The notes beneath the pieces are model-generated. The model made no database searches. It saw nothing but the letters and a program-made list of their open reading frames with translations, and was not told where the DNA came from. From Ursus arctos (Eukaryota > Chordata > Mammalia > Carnivora > Ursidae), in the NCBI RefSeq assembly GCF_023065955.2, contig NW_026622974.1:32395718-32459717 (forward strand): a DNA stretch of 64,000 bases, given 5' to 3'. Of this stretch, positions 61,101 through 64,000 are shown in pieces. Made by a program: the position numbers and the translations under genes. Position 1 is the stretch's first letter. Each line of letters opens with the position of its first letter.

Positions 61101-61134
61101 TCTCTCTGTCTCTCTCTCTCTCACACACACACAG
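61101..61134. repeat. Compound (TC)n(AC)n microsatellite
   Basis: TCTCTCTGTCTCTCTCTCTC followed by ACACACACACAC, a simple tract of about 34 bases. Confidence 0.9.
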
Positions 61135-63639
61135 AGCATTGCTAAAGCTTACATGTTACATTCTCCTCTGTGACTGTAATAACTATTACAAAATATAATA
61201 AACAGTTAATATTTATTTTGTTATAAACTATAAATGCTCATCTCTATAGCGCTGTTAAGTTGTGTGTGCATAGAGGAGGGTGTATTATCCCATTCTACTA
61301 AATCTCTGTGGCTTAAAGGAGAATGACATAAATGTCAATATCCAAGAGATTCTCTTAATTAATTTTAGCCTCTTCACTTAACTCCTCTGGGTAGTTCTTA
61401 AAATGTTATTGCTGGTTCCTTTTCCTATGTTTAATGCAAAATTTTTTTCCCCTTCAATGTGATTTGGTGCTTGGGTAGATGTATTTGCTTGCTCTGCCAT
61501 CTTCTACCAGCGTGGTCAGAAATGTTAAGCATGCATTAGGAATTTAAAATCCTCGGCTTTGGGCTTACCCATATTTTTGGTGTCTGGCACAGAAATTGCT
61601 GAATGAAGCTGTTTCAGACAAATACATCTTACATACCCTACCAGGATTGGAACTGTCAACTATTCTTTCCTTCTGTATCAAGATTCTATGAAATAGAACA
61701 TAGCATTCATGGTCCTTAACCACTAAATCAAGTTATTCTGCTCAGAGGCTACCCTCAGGCTTGAAAAATTTTAAGCAGGAGCCTCTGCCCATTTTCAGCT
61801 GCAGCAGCAGTAACGCTGGTCGTCTTTGAAACAATTTAAACAATTTTTTTTCCTTCTTTTGGGTAAACCAAATTTGCTTTGGCTCCATTAGAACCGATTG
61901 CTGCCACCATTTCCTTATAAGCCATGTATTGTTTTTATCCCCCACCGTCTTCTGTTTGGATATGCCCTTGGCATGTAGAAATAATATGGGTCTGTCACTT
62001 AATTGTCATTGACTTAGCGTGGGAAGCCGTACAGCTTAGCGGCGTGGCTGCTGTGGGTTTTCCTCACTGTTCTCCTAGGGAGCACTAAAAGGGCAAAGAA
62101 CTTTAAGGTCTTTGTCTCAAACACTTGTCTAGTCCATAATAGTCTAATCGTGGTGTATGGGTAATGTACTTAAGTGAGCTCTGTGGAAGAATAAGGCTAT
62201 TGTGCACGTCACCTGTTGGAGATTTTATCATGAGCTTATAAATTTTCTGACATTGGTTTTCACTTGAACGCAAACAGAAGTATAGGTGATAGAAGCTTTT
62301 TCCCCCCATTTTAACAGCTGTTTAGCTTGCTTTATTTTTCTTAATATTGAAGCATTTAGATGTTTCATTAGTAATAGTGCTCAGTTATGTTGATACATAT
62401 ATAGTCCAGAAATTTCTCTTTTCATAGCACTAGAAACAAAGTGAGTTTTCATCTTTTGTCTTTTGTGTAATAAAAATGTACCAGCTTCTGAAACTGGGCA
62501 ATTTTATCTTGAATATGCTTTGTGTATTTGTACCCTTCTCCAAAGGTGATATTAACTGATCATTATATTGTATAGTTACAGGAGGTCGGTTGTGCTGAAA
62601 TGTGTAATTTGCAGATGGGTATTTACAGACACTTCGGAGAGAGTGTCTTTGACTATAAGGAATTCAGCAAGCCTATTTTGAAGCTTTATAGTGAGTTTTA
62701 AAAATACAATACTTTTAACTTTTGCAGTACAAACCTTAATATATTTTTAAAAATAGAAGCCTGAGAAGTGAAATGAATTTGATAAGAAAGCAGATCTTTC
62801 TCTTTTATCGGGGGATGCCTAAGGCCTTAAGAACTTACATCTTAATAGGAGGTGATTTAAAATTTTCTAATACTATTTTACTCTTGAATTATTTCAATCA
62901 TACTATTTAATTTATTATCTCTAAAAGGAGGTATTAACTAATAAGAAATCCTAGAGTTTAATTTATCAACCACCTACTCTTTGCCTAAATATGACAAAAA
63001 AATAACTTAAAACATTTTACACTTTGAGATTCATCAGACTTTTAAATATCAGAAAGTAAATTTTTTACATAATTCTTAAGAATCCATAGTAGAGTGGGAT
63101 TCACTCAAATTATGTTACTAGCATGAGATTCCTAAAACGTGACACATCAGTCATTAATTAGCAAACACAACTCGTTCATCCACTTGACAAATACTGGTAC
63201 CCTGGTGCCTGTCAGGTACTATTCTAACATTCACTTTTAAAAATTATTGGCTTTAAATTATTCTGCTTTTAAAGTTAATTACCAAATCTTATATTTGTCG
63301 CTTTGAAAGGAGTTAATTACCTGAAGTGACAATTTTTAAACTGGTGGAAGAATCCAGTTCAATATTCAGGTAAGAAGCCTCCTAGCCGTAGTGATGTTAA
63401 AGGCAGAGAAAGTACGCATTGAACAGGACTATTTCTTGAACCCAGATCAGTGAAATGGTACGCAAGTATTTGAAAATACCTTTGTTACAAAGAACATTTG
63501 TAACAACATTTTCAGTTCATGGGATTTTGCCTAAGTTCTGTTAGACCTGTATTATTTGTGACATAGTTTTTCTTATAAAAGATTGTAAACTTTTCCATAA
63601 AATTCTCTGCAGTCTGTGGTACCCTGGCGTCCCTAGAAA

Positions 63640-64000
63640 CCTCCAGCTGCCCAGTCGGTATCTTCTTCACTTGGATGTCTCATACCGTTGCTCAGACTGA
63701 ACACTTTGAAACAGCTTCAGCCTTTCTCTCACATCTGCTTTTTCTCTGGTCTTTCCTGTCAAGTCACAAAGGTCAGAGCTGCCTTAAGCCTTAATTCTCC
63801 CTAACCCCCTCCCCCAGTTCCACAGTTGATATGATCAATTCTTCCTCCAAAATCTATCTCCAGTCTGTCCACTTTTCTCTGTCTCCATTATCATTGGTCG
63901 GAGTCAGGCTGCCACCATCTTACCTGGATTACCACGATACTCTTTTGACTTTTCTCCCTGCTTTCCTTCTTGCTGGCCTGTCTCTGAGCCAGTCTCCACA
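63640..64000 (+). repeat. Probable L2-like LINE fragment running off the window
   Basis: CACTTGGATGTCTCATACCG, CTCCAAAATCTATCTCCAGT, TCCACTTTTCTCTGTCTCCA, CTGGATTACCACGATACTC and CTTTTCTCCCTGCTTTCCTT follow the order of a mammalian L2 internal/3' segment I remember. It continues past the right edge. Confidence 0.5.

Noticed and set aside
62640..62700. GACTATAAGG considered as the start of the missing SH3BGRL2 exon 3
   Set aside because: The translation does not follow the expected family continuation after the second exon (a DYDSFFES-like segment), so the known exon 3 is not here.

Overview
This window is mammalian nuclear DNA, most likely from an arctoid caniform carnivoran (bear, mustelid or seal group). 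It carries at least fifteen copies of the carnivore tRNA-Lys-derived SINE (CAN SINE/SINEC). The best-preserved copy, at about 41028-41224, has a body of the non-canid, non-felid type as I remember those families. Old mammalian L1, L2, MIR, MLT1, hAT and mariner fossils make up much of the rest. Gene density is very low, and almost all of the longer open frames are chance frames or translated repeats.

The one gene I can support is SH3BGRL2 (SH3 domain-binding glutamic acid-rich-like protein 2), on the + strand and incomplete. A CpG-dense, TATA-less promoter and 5' leader lies at about 15400-16400. Coding exon 1 is 16093-16137 (residues 1-15) and coding exon 2 is 50406-50591 (residues 16-77). 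The two are separated by a 34268-bp intron 1. Both splice junctions are canonical and in phase 0. The C-terminal part (about 30 residues in the known family member) is not in the window, so intron 2 runs off the right edge and is longer than 13.4 kb.

Layout: 1-15400 is upstream intergenic DNA holding a CpG-rich unassigned block at the left edge, a solo ERV1-type LTR, four CAN SINEs, an L1 3' end, MIR/L2 relics and a hAT fossil. 15400-16400 is the promoter and exon 1, with a ZNF143/THAP11-type motif, a GC-box-like 9-bp tandem repeat and a CGG run. 16138-50405 is intron 1, with ten SINEs, L1 and L2 pieces, MER5A copies, a mariner-like element with intact ends, MaLR LTRs and a small CpG-rich patch near 40.6 kb. 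50592-64000 is intron 2, dominated by an antisense L1 (about 54660-57115) into which an MLT1 LTR and a CAN SINE have inserted, plus AT and TTTC arrays.

I found no convincing previously undescribed system. The most testable observations are a 60-nt, phase-0, stop-free candidate cassette exon in intron 2 (58257-58316), the ZNF143/THAP11-type site in the promoter, and unexplained CpG-rich patches at 120-780 and about 40600-40710. Repeat family names come from memory of consensus sequences and need a RepeatMasker run.
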